DNA of 64,000 nucleotides, taken from assembly GCF_947498015.1 (NCBI RefSeq), contig NZ_CANMIR010000005.1, positions 223,551-287,550 on the forward strand, in the 5' to 3' direction. Source of the stretch: an uncultured Neptuniibacter sp. (lineage in GTDB: Bacteria; Pseudomonadota; Gammaproteobacteria; Pseudomonadales; Balneatricaceae). The stretch's first letter is position 1, and every line of letters starts with the position of its first letter. The position numbers were made by a program, and so were the translations under genes. Below, piece after piece: positions 27,817 to 36,201 of this stretch. The notes under the pieces were generated by a model. It had not been told where the DNA came from, ran no database searches, and saw only the letters and a program-made list of their open reading frames with translations.

Positions 27817-28746
27817 ATGGAATCATCTATGACCGATAAGAAAACCAATAATTTTGTAAGAGCCTTAATAGTGGCATTGACCGGTTTTATAGTATGGATC
27901 GTAGCCTATAGCTTTTTGTCACTTGAACCAAAGGGAACTATATCTACTGGAATTATTACGTTAATAGTTCTATTGGTTGTTATTGTTCTAAGTGAAAGCT
28001 TTGATAACTTTAGCGTTGGGAAAATGTTAACCATGTCCAGAGAAATCAAAGCTAAAGATACCTCTATCAGCAAACTGAACTCTGAGAACACAGAGCTTCG
28101 AAAAGAACTAGTAAATGTTGTAACGTCAATCTCACAGAATCAATCCAGCACCAACATCATTGGCTTTCCTGACGATCTAGCTAAAAAGATGGGTGTTGAA
28201 AAAGCAACTGACGAAGAAATAACAAAGAAGAGAACAGAAGAAAATGAAGAATCTACAGAAAGAGCCAGACCAGTAAGAAGGCGCGTAAACCACCAGAGAT
28301 TGGAAGAGTTTGCATTTTCTCACTTCCTTCAAAAACGTAATTTAACAGATTACGATCTTATCCAAGAAGCAAAGCTGGTAACTCAATTCAGCGGCATAGA
28401 TGCGGTGAGCAATATGCACCCCATATATGATGGGTATATTAATACAGGTGAAAGTGAAATATTTGTTGAGGTAAAGGTTGCTAGAGCTTCATCTATCATG
28501 ATGCGCGAAAGAGTTTACTTAATGCTCAACAAAATCTATTTATACAACAAAGTCAAAAAAGCAAATGCACACTTAAATTTATTACTTGTAGATATTGAAG
28601 GTGAAGAGTCCGATTCGCTTAGAATTACAAGAAACACCGATAGATTAAAAGAGTACTTCGAGCCATCAATAGTAAATGGGCTTCTGCGAATTGTGCCGAT
28701 TGAGCTAACAGCAGAAGAAATAGCACAGGTTTTTAGTGAAGAGTAG
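27817..28746 (+). CDS. Cassette 4: membrane-anchored PD-(D/E)xK-like protein
   Basis: A 309-residue protein. Two membrane helices (about 14-34 and 41-60) form a hairpin, followed by a coiled coil (about 75-107), a charged linker with RRR (154-156) and a C-terminal alpha/beta domain (about 160-300). This domain contains YDG (D205) and, 13 residues on, E218-V-K220 in a hydrophobic strand, the D...ExK pattern of PD-(D/E)xK nucleases. The nuclease fold is my inference. If right, it is an inner-membrane protein with a cytoplasmic nuclease-like domain, a layout seen among phage-defence effectors. It is AT-rich. It starts seven bases after the core; an in-frame ATG at 27829 is an alternative. Confidence 0.7.
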   Translation: MESSMTDKKTNNFVRALIVALTGFIVWIVAYSFLSLEPKGTISTGIITLIVLLVVIVLSESFDNFSVGKMLTMSREIKAKDTSISKLNSENTELRKELVNVVTSISQNQSSTNIIGFPDDLAKKMGVEKATDEEITKKRTEENEESTERARPVRRRVNHQRLEEFAFSHFLQKRNLTDYDLIQEAKLVTQFSGIDAVSNMHPIYDGYINTGESEIFVEVKVARASSIMMRERVYLMLNKIYLYNKVKKANAHLNLLLVDIEGEESDSLRITRNTDRLKEYFEPSIVNGLLRIVPIELTAEEIAQVFSEE

Positions 28747-28751
28747 GCGCC

Positions 28752-28824
28752 TTATAACAAGCGCGTCAATTGGGACTAGTTTTCCGCTGGCGCTACAAAC
28801 TAGCCCATTACGCGGGCGTTATTT
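28752..28824 (+). repeat. attC site 4
   Basis: A 73-bp attC with R'' TTATAAC (28752-28758, with the preceding C matching as well) and R' GTTATTT (28818-28824). The stem GGG-A-CTAGTTT pairs with AAACTAG-CCC with one extrahelical A. It ends the recognisable array. The 182 bases to the next gene hold only a doubtful remnant. Confidence 0.92.
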
Positions 28825-29006
28825 CTAAGTGATGATTAAGCTAAGCCCCGATGAGCATATAACAATTAAAACGCTGCTTTCGCTCGAAGTGCAGGGTATT
28901 AGGAGATTTGCCCCCTGCGGTCGACCAGTGCACTAGAATGACCTAAGTTCTATTTTGTAAACCCTCTGGCAGTTTTGCTGCCCCACTCAAAAAGGATCTG
29001 TTTGCC

Positions 29007-29822
29007 ATGGATAAAGGCGCATCGGAGTACTACCAGTTTCCTGACAACCATCAGCATGAGCTGCGCAATTTTATGCGTTTTCTTCTATTCGGGCTGTTGG
29101 GAATTGTTCTGCTGCTGGGTTCGGTGATCTGGTTTGCGGATCGCTTACTGACTCAGATCCCTTTTTCGCTCGAAAAGCGCTTTGTTACCCCCTATATCAC
29201 CCTGTTTAAACAGCATCGGGAACTCACGCCTGAACAGTTGCAGGTGGAGGAATCTCTACAGACGCTGGTGGCTGAGCTGGGTAGCGCGATGCAGCTGGAG
29301 GAGGGGATGGATATCACGGTTTATCTGCTTCCGGCCGCAGAGCAGAATGCATTTGCAACCCTGGGAGGGCATATCTTTGTGTTTGAGGGCCTTGTGGAGG
29401 CGATGCCGGATGAAAATTCGCTGTCGATGGTGCTGGCCCATGAACTTGCGCATATTAAACAGAGGGATCCTATTGTCAGTATCAGCCGGGGAGCTTTGGT
29501 ACAGATCTTCTACGGCTTTGTCACGGGGGATGCCGGTGGCGTGTTTAGTACCGGTTCTGAGATCGGTATGCTCTTCTTTAGCCGGGAGCAGGAGACGGAA
29601 GCGGATCTGATCGCGGTGGAGACTCTGCAGAGAAACTACGGTCATGTGGCAGGCGCAACAACGTTTTTTGAGCGGTTAGCCCAGAGCCAGCCGGAGGAGG
29701 ATTCTTTTCACATGGAATGGTTATCCACCCATCCTGACCTGCTGAAGCGAATCGATCAGATCGAAGCTTATATTAAGGAGCGGGGGTTTAAACGTGAAGC
29801 GGTGAGGCGTTTGGATCTATAG
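29007..29822 (+). CDS. M48 family metallopeptidase
   Basis: A 271-residue zinc metallopeptidase. It has one N-terminal membrane helix (about 25-45), then the M48 domain with H145-E-L-A-H149 and the third ligand E198 in ETEADLIAVE. The soluble part is probably periplasmic. Related proteins (BepA/LoiP/YcaL-type) degrade misfolded envelope proteins; which one this resembles is not clear. It is the first chromosomal-type gene after the cassette array, and a bidirectional hairpin follows. Confidence 0.88.
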   Translation: MDKGASEYYQFPDNHQHELRNFMRFLLFGLLGIVLLLGSVIWFADRLLTQIPFSLEKRFVTPYITLFKQHRELTPEQLQVEESLQTLVAELGSAMQLEEGMDITVYLLPAAEQNAFATLGGHIFVFEGLVEAMPDENSLSMVLAHELAHIKQRDPIVSISRGALVQIFYGFVTGDAGGVFSTGSEIGMLFFSREQETEADLIAVETLQRNYGHVAGATTFFERLAQSQPEEDSFHMEWLSTHPDLLKRIDQIEAYIKERGFKREAVRRLDL

Positions 29823-29831
29823 GGTGATAGT

Positions 29832-29860
29832 AAGCACCCACAAACTGTGTGCGGGTGCTT
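29832..29860. terminator. Bidirectional terminator-like hairpin
   Basis: A perfect 8-bp stem (AAGCACCC at 29832-29839, GGGTGCTT at 29853-29860) with an extra inner ACA/TGT pairing lies between the convergent M48 and TM2 genes, and can serve both. Confidence 0.6.
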
Positions 29861-29867
29861 GGCAGGG

Positions 29868-30122
29868 CTATTGCGCTTTGATGATGCGGCCGTCTTTGTC
29901 TTTAAACGATCCAACCGCAATGATAATAAAATCGACCAGCGCCCAGATACCCAATCCACCCAGGGTGAGCAGCATCAGAATACCGGTTCCAATTTTTCCT
30001 ACATAGAAGCGATGAACGCCAAAGGCGCCGAGGAAAAAGCAGAGCAGTAGCGTAGGTACAAAACCCTTCTCGCTCAGTTGAACCTCTTCTACCGGGGTGA
30101 TTTCAGTTGTTGTGTCATTCAT
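29868..30122 (-). CDS. TM2 domain-containing protein
   Basis: An 84-residue membrane protein with the TM2 domain: two hydrophobic helices (LLLCFFLGAFGVHRFYVG and a second one), the GVHRFYVGK turn motif and a conserved Asp in the second helix (WALVDFIII). The C-terminal GSFKDKDGR is cytoplasmic-type. Function unknown. It lies next to a second TM2-like gene on the same strand. Confidence 0.82.
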   Translation of the reverse strand: MNDTTTEITPVEEVQLSEKGFVPTLLLCFFLGAFGVHRFYVGKIGTGILMLLTLGGLGIWALVDFIIIAVGSFKDKDGRIIKAQ

Positions 30123-30132
30123 TGAATTATCC

Positions 30133-30441
30133 TTAATTTACAGATTTCAGTTTTTGTCCGGGGTAGCAAACATATCGTCCATGACCATCTTTGAATGATC
30201 CGGTGAGGAGCATGATGGTGATGATAAAGGTATGGATTCCATCGATGGCAAAAAAGAGCAGGGCCCAGAGTATTTCGCCGTTGATATAGAAATAGAGGGT
30301 GATGATTAGAAGGCTAAAATCGATGATGCCTTCTAGGTATCGACCGAGGTAAAAATGGTGGATGCCCATAACACCAAAAATTGCCGAGAGAGATACTGCC
30401 ACCGCATAACTTTTGGGTGAGGGCTGCTGTTGCGAGTCCAT
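30133..30441 (-). CDS. TM2-like membrane protein
   Basis: A 102-residue protein related to its neighbour. It carries GIHHFYLGRY in place of GVHRFYVGK, hydrophobic helices before and after, and ends with TGSFKDGHGRYV, parallel to the neighbour's GSFKDKDGR. This suggests an old tandem duplication followed by divergence. Ten bases separate it from the downstream TM2 gene, so they form an operon. Function unknown. Confidence 0.78.
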   Translation of the reverse strand: MDSQQQPSPKSYAVAVSLSAIFGVMGIHHFYLGRYLEGIIDFSLLIITLYFYINGEILWALLFFAIDGIHTFIITIMLLTGSFKDGHGRYVCYPGQKLKSVN

Positions 30442-30539
30442 GCTGATTCCTTAGCGTCCAATTGCTGATCCAACCGTTCGATCTTAGCACACCGCTCATT
30501 GCTGTGGTCAAGCGTATTAACAGCCGATTTTGACAGGCG

Positions 30540-31694
30540 TTATACGACCAGATCGATCTGCTGTAACGTCCCCGCCTGACCTGATTCATCCAGAAATAAC
30601 CCGGTGGCTCTGACTTTACCCGCGATCTCATCGCTGTTATCGCCTGCGGTTAACTCCCAATCGGTGGAGGTGTAGCCCAGGTAGAGGGCGCCGATGTTTT
30701 TATCTGCCAGCGTAAACAGACTGCTACTGCCATCGGAGTGCTGTACCCAGATCTTCAGTGAACCCCAGATATCATCAGCTTCATCAATGAAGCCGTTGTT
30801 GTCATTATCATATTGAGCGAGCTCGTCGAAACCGTTCCCGGTGATGGCACCAAACAGTTCACCTCCATGGTCGATCTCGCCGTTGTTATCTTTATCCAGC
30901 GCCAGATAGCCACTCGATTCAGCCAGACGGTGTATCTGTTCCTGATCACCGTCCATATCGATATCAAAGGTGAGGGTGTCGCTACTCAATTCGGCGGCTG
31001 TGCCGTTGAAATTGATCACCAGAGGATCTTTCAATGCCGCCCCCAGCCGTATAAAAAGGCTGCTGTGTTCCCGTGATGAGCGACTCAGATTGAGTTGCAG
31101 GTTTAGGTCTATCACTTTGCCGTCGGTGGTTCTGACCTGACCGCTTGCCTGGAAACCGGACTGCTCCTGATGCACCACCGTTTCCTCAAAACTGTACTCC
31201 AAACCGTATTCAAGCGCGCCTTCGCCGGAGCTGAGGGTGAGCGCACTGCTGTCAGATAGAGTGGCTGGATCTGTGCCTGTGGAGGCATTGATTCCCACAT
31301 CCGGGGTGTTCATCATGCCAACATTGAAGCGTTTGCCGGTCAGGCTTTCGAAGATACGGATCAGCATCTCGATCTTAAGCTTATCCTCAGGGCTGAGTTC
31401 AAACAGGCTGTGGCTGCTACCGGTAGCTTTTGTCATCAACTGATCGAGGGTGTACTTTCCTGCGTCCTGTTTGGCGATCAGCTGGCGAATATCGCTGTAG
31501 GTCGTTTTCTCCTCTTTAACGACAGTGATCGCTTCTCTCTCCACTCGCTCTCTGTGACTGCCAGCGACGAGGTTTTCCTTATTGAAGGCTTCGCCAGCGC
31601 GAACGTAACCTTCGGTCAGCTCTTCACGCACCTCTTTGTATGAGCTGTTCTGCGAGGCACTTTCCAGTGCGATGTCGGCTGCGGCTATACGCAT
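30540..31694 (-). CDS. Protein with calcium-binding (EF-hand-like) repeats and GELFG motif
   Basis: A 384-residue protein without signal peptide or membrane helix. The N-terminal half is helical. The C-terminal half has a series of Asp-rich loops: DIDMDGDQ, DKDNNGEID followed by GGELFG, and DNDNNGFID. These resemble dockerin/EF-hand DxDxxG loops and the segment seen in RTX-type secreted proteins. Proteins of this kind are common in marine gammaproteobacteria and lack a known role. Calcium binding is inferred from the loops. Confidence 0.7.
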   Translation of the reverse strand: MRIAAADIALESASQNSSYKEVREELTEGYVRAGEAFNKENLVAGSHRERVEREAITVVKEEKTTYSDIRQLIAKQDAGKYTLDQLMTKATGSSHSLFELSPEDKLKIEMLIRIFESLTGKRFNVGMMNTPDVGINASTGTDPATLSDSSALTLSSGEGALEYGLEYSFEETVVHQEQSGFQASGQVRTTDGKVIDLNLQLNLSRSSREHSSLFIRLGAALKDPLVINFNGTAAELSSDTLTFDIDMDGDQEQIHRLAESSGYLALDKDNNGEIDHGGELFGAITGNGFDELAQYDNDNNGFIDEADDIWGSLKIWVQHSDGSSSLFTLADKNIGALYLGYTSTDWELTAGDNSDEIAGKVRATGLFLDESGQAGTLQQIDLVV

Positions 31695-31809
31695 AGCTCA
31701 CCTATCTGTGATATCTCAAGGGGGACTTATAGATATCGGCAGAGGTTTCAGGAACCGAAGGGGAGGGGGCAGTGTATGAAAAAGTTTCAACTCATCCCCG
31801 TTCCGCGTA

Positions 31810-32826
31810 TCAGGCTAACAGGGTTTTAGAGGGCCTGTCCGGGATCTCTCTGGCCAGCTTTGGCACCAGATAGCCCGGCAGTTTTGCCTGAAGTTGTTGA
31901 TGCAGCTGGATGGCAGCTTCATCAGGCAGATCAAAGTGGGCTGCACCTTTGACCGGATCAAGGGTGAACAGATAATAGGGCAGAATACCGTACTGAAAGA
32001 GGGATTCGCTCAGTGCTACCAGTGTGTTCAGGTCATCGTTGATCCCTTTGAGCAGCACCGCCTGATTCAGAACCGTTATACCCTGCTGTTTCAATCGGTT
32101 TACCGCGTCGCCCAGTAATCCATCAATCTCATTGGGGTGGTTGGCGTGTAGCACCATAGCCGTTTGGAAGCGGGTACCGCCTAAAATACTGGCCAGTTCA
32201 GTGGTGATACGTTGCGGGATCACCACCGGCAGGCGCGTGTGGATGCGTAATCGGCGCAGATGCGGGATCGCTTCAAGATCGCTAAGCATCCGTTGCAGAC
32301 GTGTATCGGAGGTGGCGAGTGGATCACCGCCGGAGAAGATCACTTCGTGAATACTATGATCGGCTTTGAGGTAGTTGAGGATAGCGTCCCACTGTTCGCT
32401 GCCTAAGCGGTTGCTGCTGTAGGGGAATTCGCGGCGGAAGCAGTATCGACAGTTAACCGCGCAGGCGCCACTTAGAATCAGCAGTACCCGACCGTTGTAT
32501 TTGTGGATCAGGCCATCCAGAGGGTTGGACTCTGACTCATTCAGGGGGTCACTGACAAATCCCGGCACTGTCGCCGCTTCTGCGGCGAGTGGCAACACCT
32601 GTTTCAGCAGCGGATCATCCGGATTACCTTTCTCCATCTTATCGATAAAGGGCTGCGGGACTTTCAGCGGAAATAGCTGTGAGCCCGTTTCGGCACCTTC
32701 CAGCAGGGAATTGGGCAGATCTAGGCATTCCAGCAACGCCTGTGGGGTATCAACGGTATGACTCAACAGCTGCTGCCAGCTGCGCTCCTCCATCAATGGA
32801 ATCGGTTTTGGAAAAGAATTCATCAT
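31810..32826 (-). CDS. epmB: EF-P (R)-beta-lysine pathway lysine 2,3-aminomutase
   Basis: EpmB converts (S)-alpha-lysine to (R)-beta-lysine for attachment to EF-P. The radical-SAM motif is CAVNCRYCF (CxxxCxxC), followed by the FSGGDPL block, and the C-terminus VPKLAREI is typical. The open frame extends back to a TTG at 32889. The ATG at 32826 gives an N-terminus closer in length to known EpmB, although no strong ribosome site precedes it; an ATG at 32862 is a further option. It is divergent from efp, its substrate. Confidence 0.93.
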   Translation of the reverse strand: MMNSFPKPIPLMEERSWQQLLSHTVDTPQALLECLDLPNSLLEGAETGSQLFPLKVPQPFIDKMEKGNPDDPLLKQVLPLAAEAATVPGFVSDPLNESESNPLDGLIHKYNGRVLLILSGACAVNCRYCFRREFPYSSNRLGSEQWDAILNYLKADHSIHEVIFSGGDPLATSDTRLQRMLSDLEAIPHLRRLRIHTRLPVVIPQRITTELASILGGTRFQTAMVLHANHPNEIDGLLGDAVNRLKQQGITVLNQAVLLKGINDDLNTLVALSESLFQYGILPYYLFTLDPVKGAAHFDLPDEAAIQLHQQLQAKLPGYLVPKLAREIPDRPSKTLLA

Positions 32827-32948
32827 AATTTGTTGGGAATAGCCGCTGAAAGTTGCTCGCATTCTCCTTTCAAGTAGAATGTGTGTCAATTTTACAGCTG
32901 GCGCTGGTTGCCGGTTGAGGAATCTAATTACAAGAGATACAGAACATT

Positions 32949-33512
32949 ATGGCTAGCTTTTCTACTAACCAGTTTAAAAATGGTATGAAGGTAATGATCG
33001 ACGGCGATCCATGCTCCATGGTTGACGTTGAATTTGTTAAACCGGGTAAAGGACAGGCATTCACACGAGTGAAACTGCGTAACCTGATGTCTGGGCGTAT
33101 TTGGGAGCGTACTTTTAAATCTGGTGAAAGTGTAGAAGCAGCTGACGTAATGGATACCAGCATGGAGTACTCCTACTACGATGGTGAGCTGTGGTACTTC
33201 ATGGATCCAAACACCTTTGAACAGGTGGGTGCGGATGAAAACGCTGTCGGTGATACCAAAATGTGGCTGAAAGAGCAGGATACTGTGACGGTTACCCTGT
33301 TCAATGACAACCCAATTGCGGTTGTACCGGCTAACTTTGTTGAGCTGGAAGTGACACAGACTGACCCAGGCCTGAAAGGTGATACTGCGCAGGGTGGTTC
33401 TAAGCCAGCAACCCTAAGCACAGGTGCTGTTGTACGTGTACCTCTGTTCATCAACGAGGGTGAAGTGCTGAAGATCGATACCCGTACGGGTGAGTACGTA
33501 TCGCGCGCATAA
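32949..33512 (+). CDS. efp: Elongation factor P
   Basis: EF-P relieves ribosome stalling at polyproline stretches. The 187-residue protein has the three-domain length of EF-P, and the modified residue is K34 in the KPGKGQAF loop, the beta-lysylation form of the loop. Both modifying enzymes are encoded on either side (epmB divergent, epmA downstream). EpmC, the hydroxylase, is not in this window. A strong terminator follows. Confidence 0.98.
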   Translation: MASFSTNQFKNGMKVMIDGDPCSMVDVEFVKPGKGQAFTRVKLRNLMSGRIWERTFKSGESVEAADVMDTSMEYSYYDGELWYFMDPNTFEQVGADENAVGDTKMWLKEQDTVTVTLFNDNPIAVVPANFVELEVTQTDPGLKGDTAQGGSKPATLSTGAVVRVPLFINEGEVLKIDTRTGEYVSRA

Positions 33513-33532
33513 GACTCGCTGATTGATATCTA

Positions 33533-33556
33533 ACGGCAGCTTCGGCTGCCGTTTTT
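33533..33556 (+). terminator. Intrinsic terminator after efp
   Basis: A perfect 8-bp stem (ACGGCAGC/GCTGCCGT) with a stable TTCG tetraloop is followed by a run of T residues. It lies between efp and epmA, so epmA needs read-through or its own promoter. Confidence 0.92.
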
Positions 33557-33578
33557 GGTTTAGACCTGGACAATCCCT

Positions 33579-34547
33579 ATGACCGACTGGCAGCCATCCG
33601 CCTCCCTGAATAATCTGCAGAAGCGTGCAGAGCTACTGCGTTACATCCGTGAATTCTTCCATCAGCATAATGTCCTTGAAGTGGATACGCCGGTGATGTC
33701 GAACTGTGCGGTCAGTGACCCCTTTATCGATACGCTTGAGGTGAATTACCAGAGTGCCGTGGGTCTGCCGGTGGATACCCTCTACCTGCAAACCTCCCCA
33801 GAGTATGCGATGAAGCGCCTGCTGGCAGCGGGCAGTGGTGCGATCTATCAGATGGGCAAGGTGTTTCGTAACGGCGAGTACGGCGGCCGCCACAATCCAG
33901 AATTTACCATGCTGGAGTGGTATCGACCGGGATTTACTGACAGTGATCTTATGGATGAAGTGGAGGCTTTAGTGCGCCCTCTGCTGCAATGTCAGCCGAT
34001 TGAGCGTATCACCTATTCAGATCTGTTTAAGCGCTATCTGGGGTTTCGTCCGGAGGCGGTCACTCTGAATGAGCTGGTGGCTGAAACGCAGAAACATATC
34101 GATATTGAGCTGGAAGACAGTGATCCCAATACCTGGTTGAATCTGCTGATGTCACACGTGATTGAGCCTGAATTGGTATCGGTCGATGCACTGTTTGTAA
34201 CCGATTATCCTGCATCACAGGCTGCGCTGGCCAAGGTGAGAAAAAATCCGCAGGGGCAATCGGTCGCCGCACGGTTTGAGCTGTTTGTGAAGGGGGTTGA
34301 ACTGGCGAACGGTTATCATGAACTGACCGATTGGGAGGAGCAGAAAATGCGTTTGGAGTCGGATCAGGCGCTGCGTCAGCAGCTTGGTTTGCCTGAACGT
34401 CCTCTGGATTACCGACTGGTTGATGCGTTGAAATCTGGAATGCCTGAGTGCGCCGGAGTCGCCCTGGGTGTCGATCGGTTGTTGATGCTGATCTTATCCA
34501 CAGGCCAGATCAGCGACGTACTGCCCTTTGATCTACCTAAGGCATAA
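33579..34547 (+). CDS. epmA: EF-P lysine ligase (GenX/PoxA)
   Basis: EpmA is a truncated class II lysyl-tRNA-synthetase paralogue that attaches (R)-beta-lysine to K34 of EF-P. The 322-residue protein lacks the anticodon-binding domain. It has the class II motif 2 region FRNGEYGGRHNPEFTMLEWY and motif 3 GVALGVDRLLML. It follows efp on the same strand. Confidence 0.95.
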   Translation: MTDWQPSASLNNLQKRAELLRYIREFFHQHNVLEVDTPVMSNCAVSDPFIDTLEVNYQSAVGLPVDTLYLQTSPEYAMKRLLAAGSGAIYQMGKVFRNGEYGGRHNPEFTMLEWYRPGFTDSDLMDEVEALVRPLLQCQPIERITYSDLFKRYLGFRPEAVTLNELVAETQKHIDIELEDSDPNTWLNLLMSHVIEPELVSVDALFVTDYPASQAALAKVRKNPQGQSVAARFELFVKGVELANGYHELTDWEEQKMRLESDQALRQQLGLPERPLDYRLVDALKSGMPECAGVALGVDRLLMLILSTGQISDVLPFDLPKA

Positions 34548-34553
34548 CCGCAT

Positions 34554-35297
34554 TCACTGGTTGGGGAAGGCCAGGCGCCTCTCCAGCCAGCGCACCCCTT
34601 GAGAGACACAGAGGATCAGCACCAGATATTCAAGCACCAAAAAGGTGTATATCTCCAGTGGCAGGTACTCATTCACCACCAACTCATTAGCTCTGCGGGT
34701 CAGGTCGCTCAGACCGATAACACTCACCAGAGATGACATCTTCAGAATATAGACGAACTGATTGCCGAGAGGGGGCAGAATCTGGCGGATCGCCTGGGGG
34801 AAGATCACCAGTCTCATCTTCTGCCAGTAACTGAGCCCAAGGGCATCTGAGGCTTCATGCTGGCCCCTGCCGACACTCTGGATCCCGCCGCGAAAGACCT
34901 CTGCCATGAAGGCACTCTCTGCCAGCGTCAGTGTGATGACACCCGCCCAGAAATGATTCAGTGAGATCTCGAAAAGCGTCGGTAGCCCGTAATACACCCA
35001 AAGCAGAAGGACCAGTACCGGTACAGAGCGGACAACCTCTACATAAACCCGGTTTAAGCGGTTAAGGGCGCGCTTATCAGAAAACGCAGGCAGTGCCACC
35101 ACCAGACCAAGCAGCATGGCAAAGAGCATACTGAGCAGCGAGACAGCGATGGTGTCACCAAAACCGTTCAGGAGAAACCAAAGGTTCGTTCGCCCCTGCT
35201 CGGTACTTGGGTCCAGAACATACCATCCCCAGTGATATTCGCTGCATCCACTCAAAAACGGGAGGCAGATCAGTACCAGCAGATAACCAGGTTTCAC
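34554..35297 (-). CDS. Amino-acid ABC transporter permease (HisM/GltK type)
   Basis: A 247-residue inner-membrane permease of the polar amino-acid family, with about five helices and the EAA-type loop EASDALGLSYWQKMRLVIFPQA. Its N-terminus has a lipobox-like LSGC (Cys18), as in a lipoprotein signal, before the conserved YHWGWYVL segment. It is divergent from a substrate-binding protein gene (94 bp apart). No second permease and no ATPase is present here, so the complex must be completed by genes elsewhere. Confidence 0.85.
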   Translation of the reverse strand: MKPGYLLVLICLPFLSGCSEYHWGWYVLDPSTEQGRTNLWFLLNGFGDTIAVSLLSMLFAMLLGLVVALPAFSDKRALNRLNRVYVEVVRSVPVLVLLLWVYYGLPTLFEISLNHFWAGVITLTLAESAFMAEVFRGGIQSVGRGQHEASDALGLSYWQKMRLVIFPQAIRQILPPLGNQFVYILKMSSLVSVIGLSDLTRRANELVVNEYLPLEIYTFLVLEYLVLILCVSQGVRWLERRLAFPNQ

Positions 35298-35391
35298 AAA
35301 TAAGCCTTTATATCGACTAAAAAAAAGAGAGCGTTGTTGCTATGTTATCAATGGTGGTCACAAAGTTGTTAATACTTTTAAGGAATCTGAG

Positions 35392-36168
35392 ATGAAGAAG
35401 CTTATTTTGGCGATAGGGATTATGTTCGTTTCAATGGTGAGTTATGCCGCAGAGACGAGCCGGTTACATGAGATTCTCGACAGTGGTGTTCTCAAGGTCG
35501 GTACCACAGGGGATTGGAACCCGATGACGATCAAAGACCCGGCCAGTAACAGTTATCGTGGTTTTGATATCGATATTACGACCGAACTGGCTAAGGATCT
35601 GGGGGTGAAAGTGGAATATGTTGCGACCGACTGGAAGACTCTGGTCAACGGCATCACTGCAAACAAATACCACATCACCGGCAGTGCCTCCCTGAATATG
35701 TCGCGGGCGAAGGTCGCCGGTTACAGTCAGCCATACTTCTACCTCTCATTTGTTCCGGTTGTGCAGGAAAAGGATCTGTCACGTTTTAGGGATTGGTCCG
35801 ATTTTAATAAGCCAGAGGTGAAAGTGGCAGCGACGCTGGGCACGGTGCAGGAGAAGATGGTCAAAGACTTTTTCCCCGCTGCCGAACATGTAGTCATTGA
35901 AGCGCCAGCGCGGGATTTTCAGGAGTTGCTAGCCCGCCGGGCTGATGTTTCTGTAACCTCCAATGTCGAAGCTGCGACGCTGGTGAGAAAGTTTAAACAG
36001 CTAGCGATTGTGCCGGTATCGGAGGCGCGTAAGCCAACGCCGATCTCCATGTTGATGCCGCAGGATGATCAGGTATGGATCAACTATGTGAATCACTGGA
36101 TTGAACTGAAGCGCACGCAGGGTTTTTTCAAAAAGACGATGGAGAAATGGGGTTTAAAAAGCCTCTGA
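35392..36168 (+). CDS. Periplasmic substrate-binding protein (family 3, cyclohexadienyl dehydratase-like)
   Basis: A 258-residue protein with a signal peptide ending near SYA-AET. The mature part begins RLHEILDSGVLKVGTTGDW and continues with the YRGFDIDI block, the pattern shared by family 3 solute-binding proteins and the periplasmic cyclohexadienyl dehydratases (PheC). It is probably the binding protein of the divergent permease. A PheC-like enzymatic role cannot be excluded. A shared hairpin terminates it against the MalY/PatB gene. Confidence 0.85.
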   Translation: MKKLILAIGIMFVSMVSYAAETSRLHEILDSGVLKVGTTGDWNPMTIKDPASNSYRGFDIDITTELAKDLGVKVEYVATDWKTLVNGITANKYHITGSASLNMSRAKVAGYSQPYFYLSFVPVVQEKDLSRFRDWSDFNKPEVKVAATLGTVQEKMVKDFFPAAEHVVIEAPARDFQELLARRADVSVTSNVEAATLVRKFKQLAIVPVSEARKPTPISMLMPQDDQVWINYVNHWIELKRTQGFFKKTMEKWGLKSL

Positions 36169-36174
36169 TTAGTT

Positions 36175-36197
36175 AAGGGAGCCGTGAGGCTCCCTTT
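36175..36197. terminator. Bidirectional intrinsic terminator
   Basis: A perfect 9-bp stem (AAGGGAGCC at 36175-36183, GGCTCCCTT at 36188-36196) with a GTGA loop lies between the convergent binding-protein and MalY/PatB genes. Confidence 0.85.
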
Positions 36198-36201
36198 GCA
36201 T

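Larger units (their letters stand above)
25915..28824 (+). mobile_element. Integron cassette array without integrase in window (CALIN type)
   Basis: Four gene cassettes lie head to tail, all genes on the plus strand, each ending in an attC site. The leading core of each cassette is the exact reverse complement of its own trailing R'' box: GTTATAC with GTATAAC, GTTAGGT with ACCTAAC, GTTAGGT with ACCTAAC, and GTTATAAG with CTTATAAC. Core crossover points begin at 25915, 26680, 27318, 27804 and 28818. The genes begin 7-27 bases after each core and have no room for their own promoters. No tyrosine recombinase is found in this window, so this is a cluster of attC sites lacking integrase, or the far end of a longer integron. 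Confidence 0.9.

Noticed and set aside
28857-28906. Possible fifth, degenerate attC site (ATATAAC then a small hairpin)
   Set aside because: It does not complement the preceding GTTATTTC core, has no clear R' box, and would make a cassette of about 40 bases without a gene.
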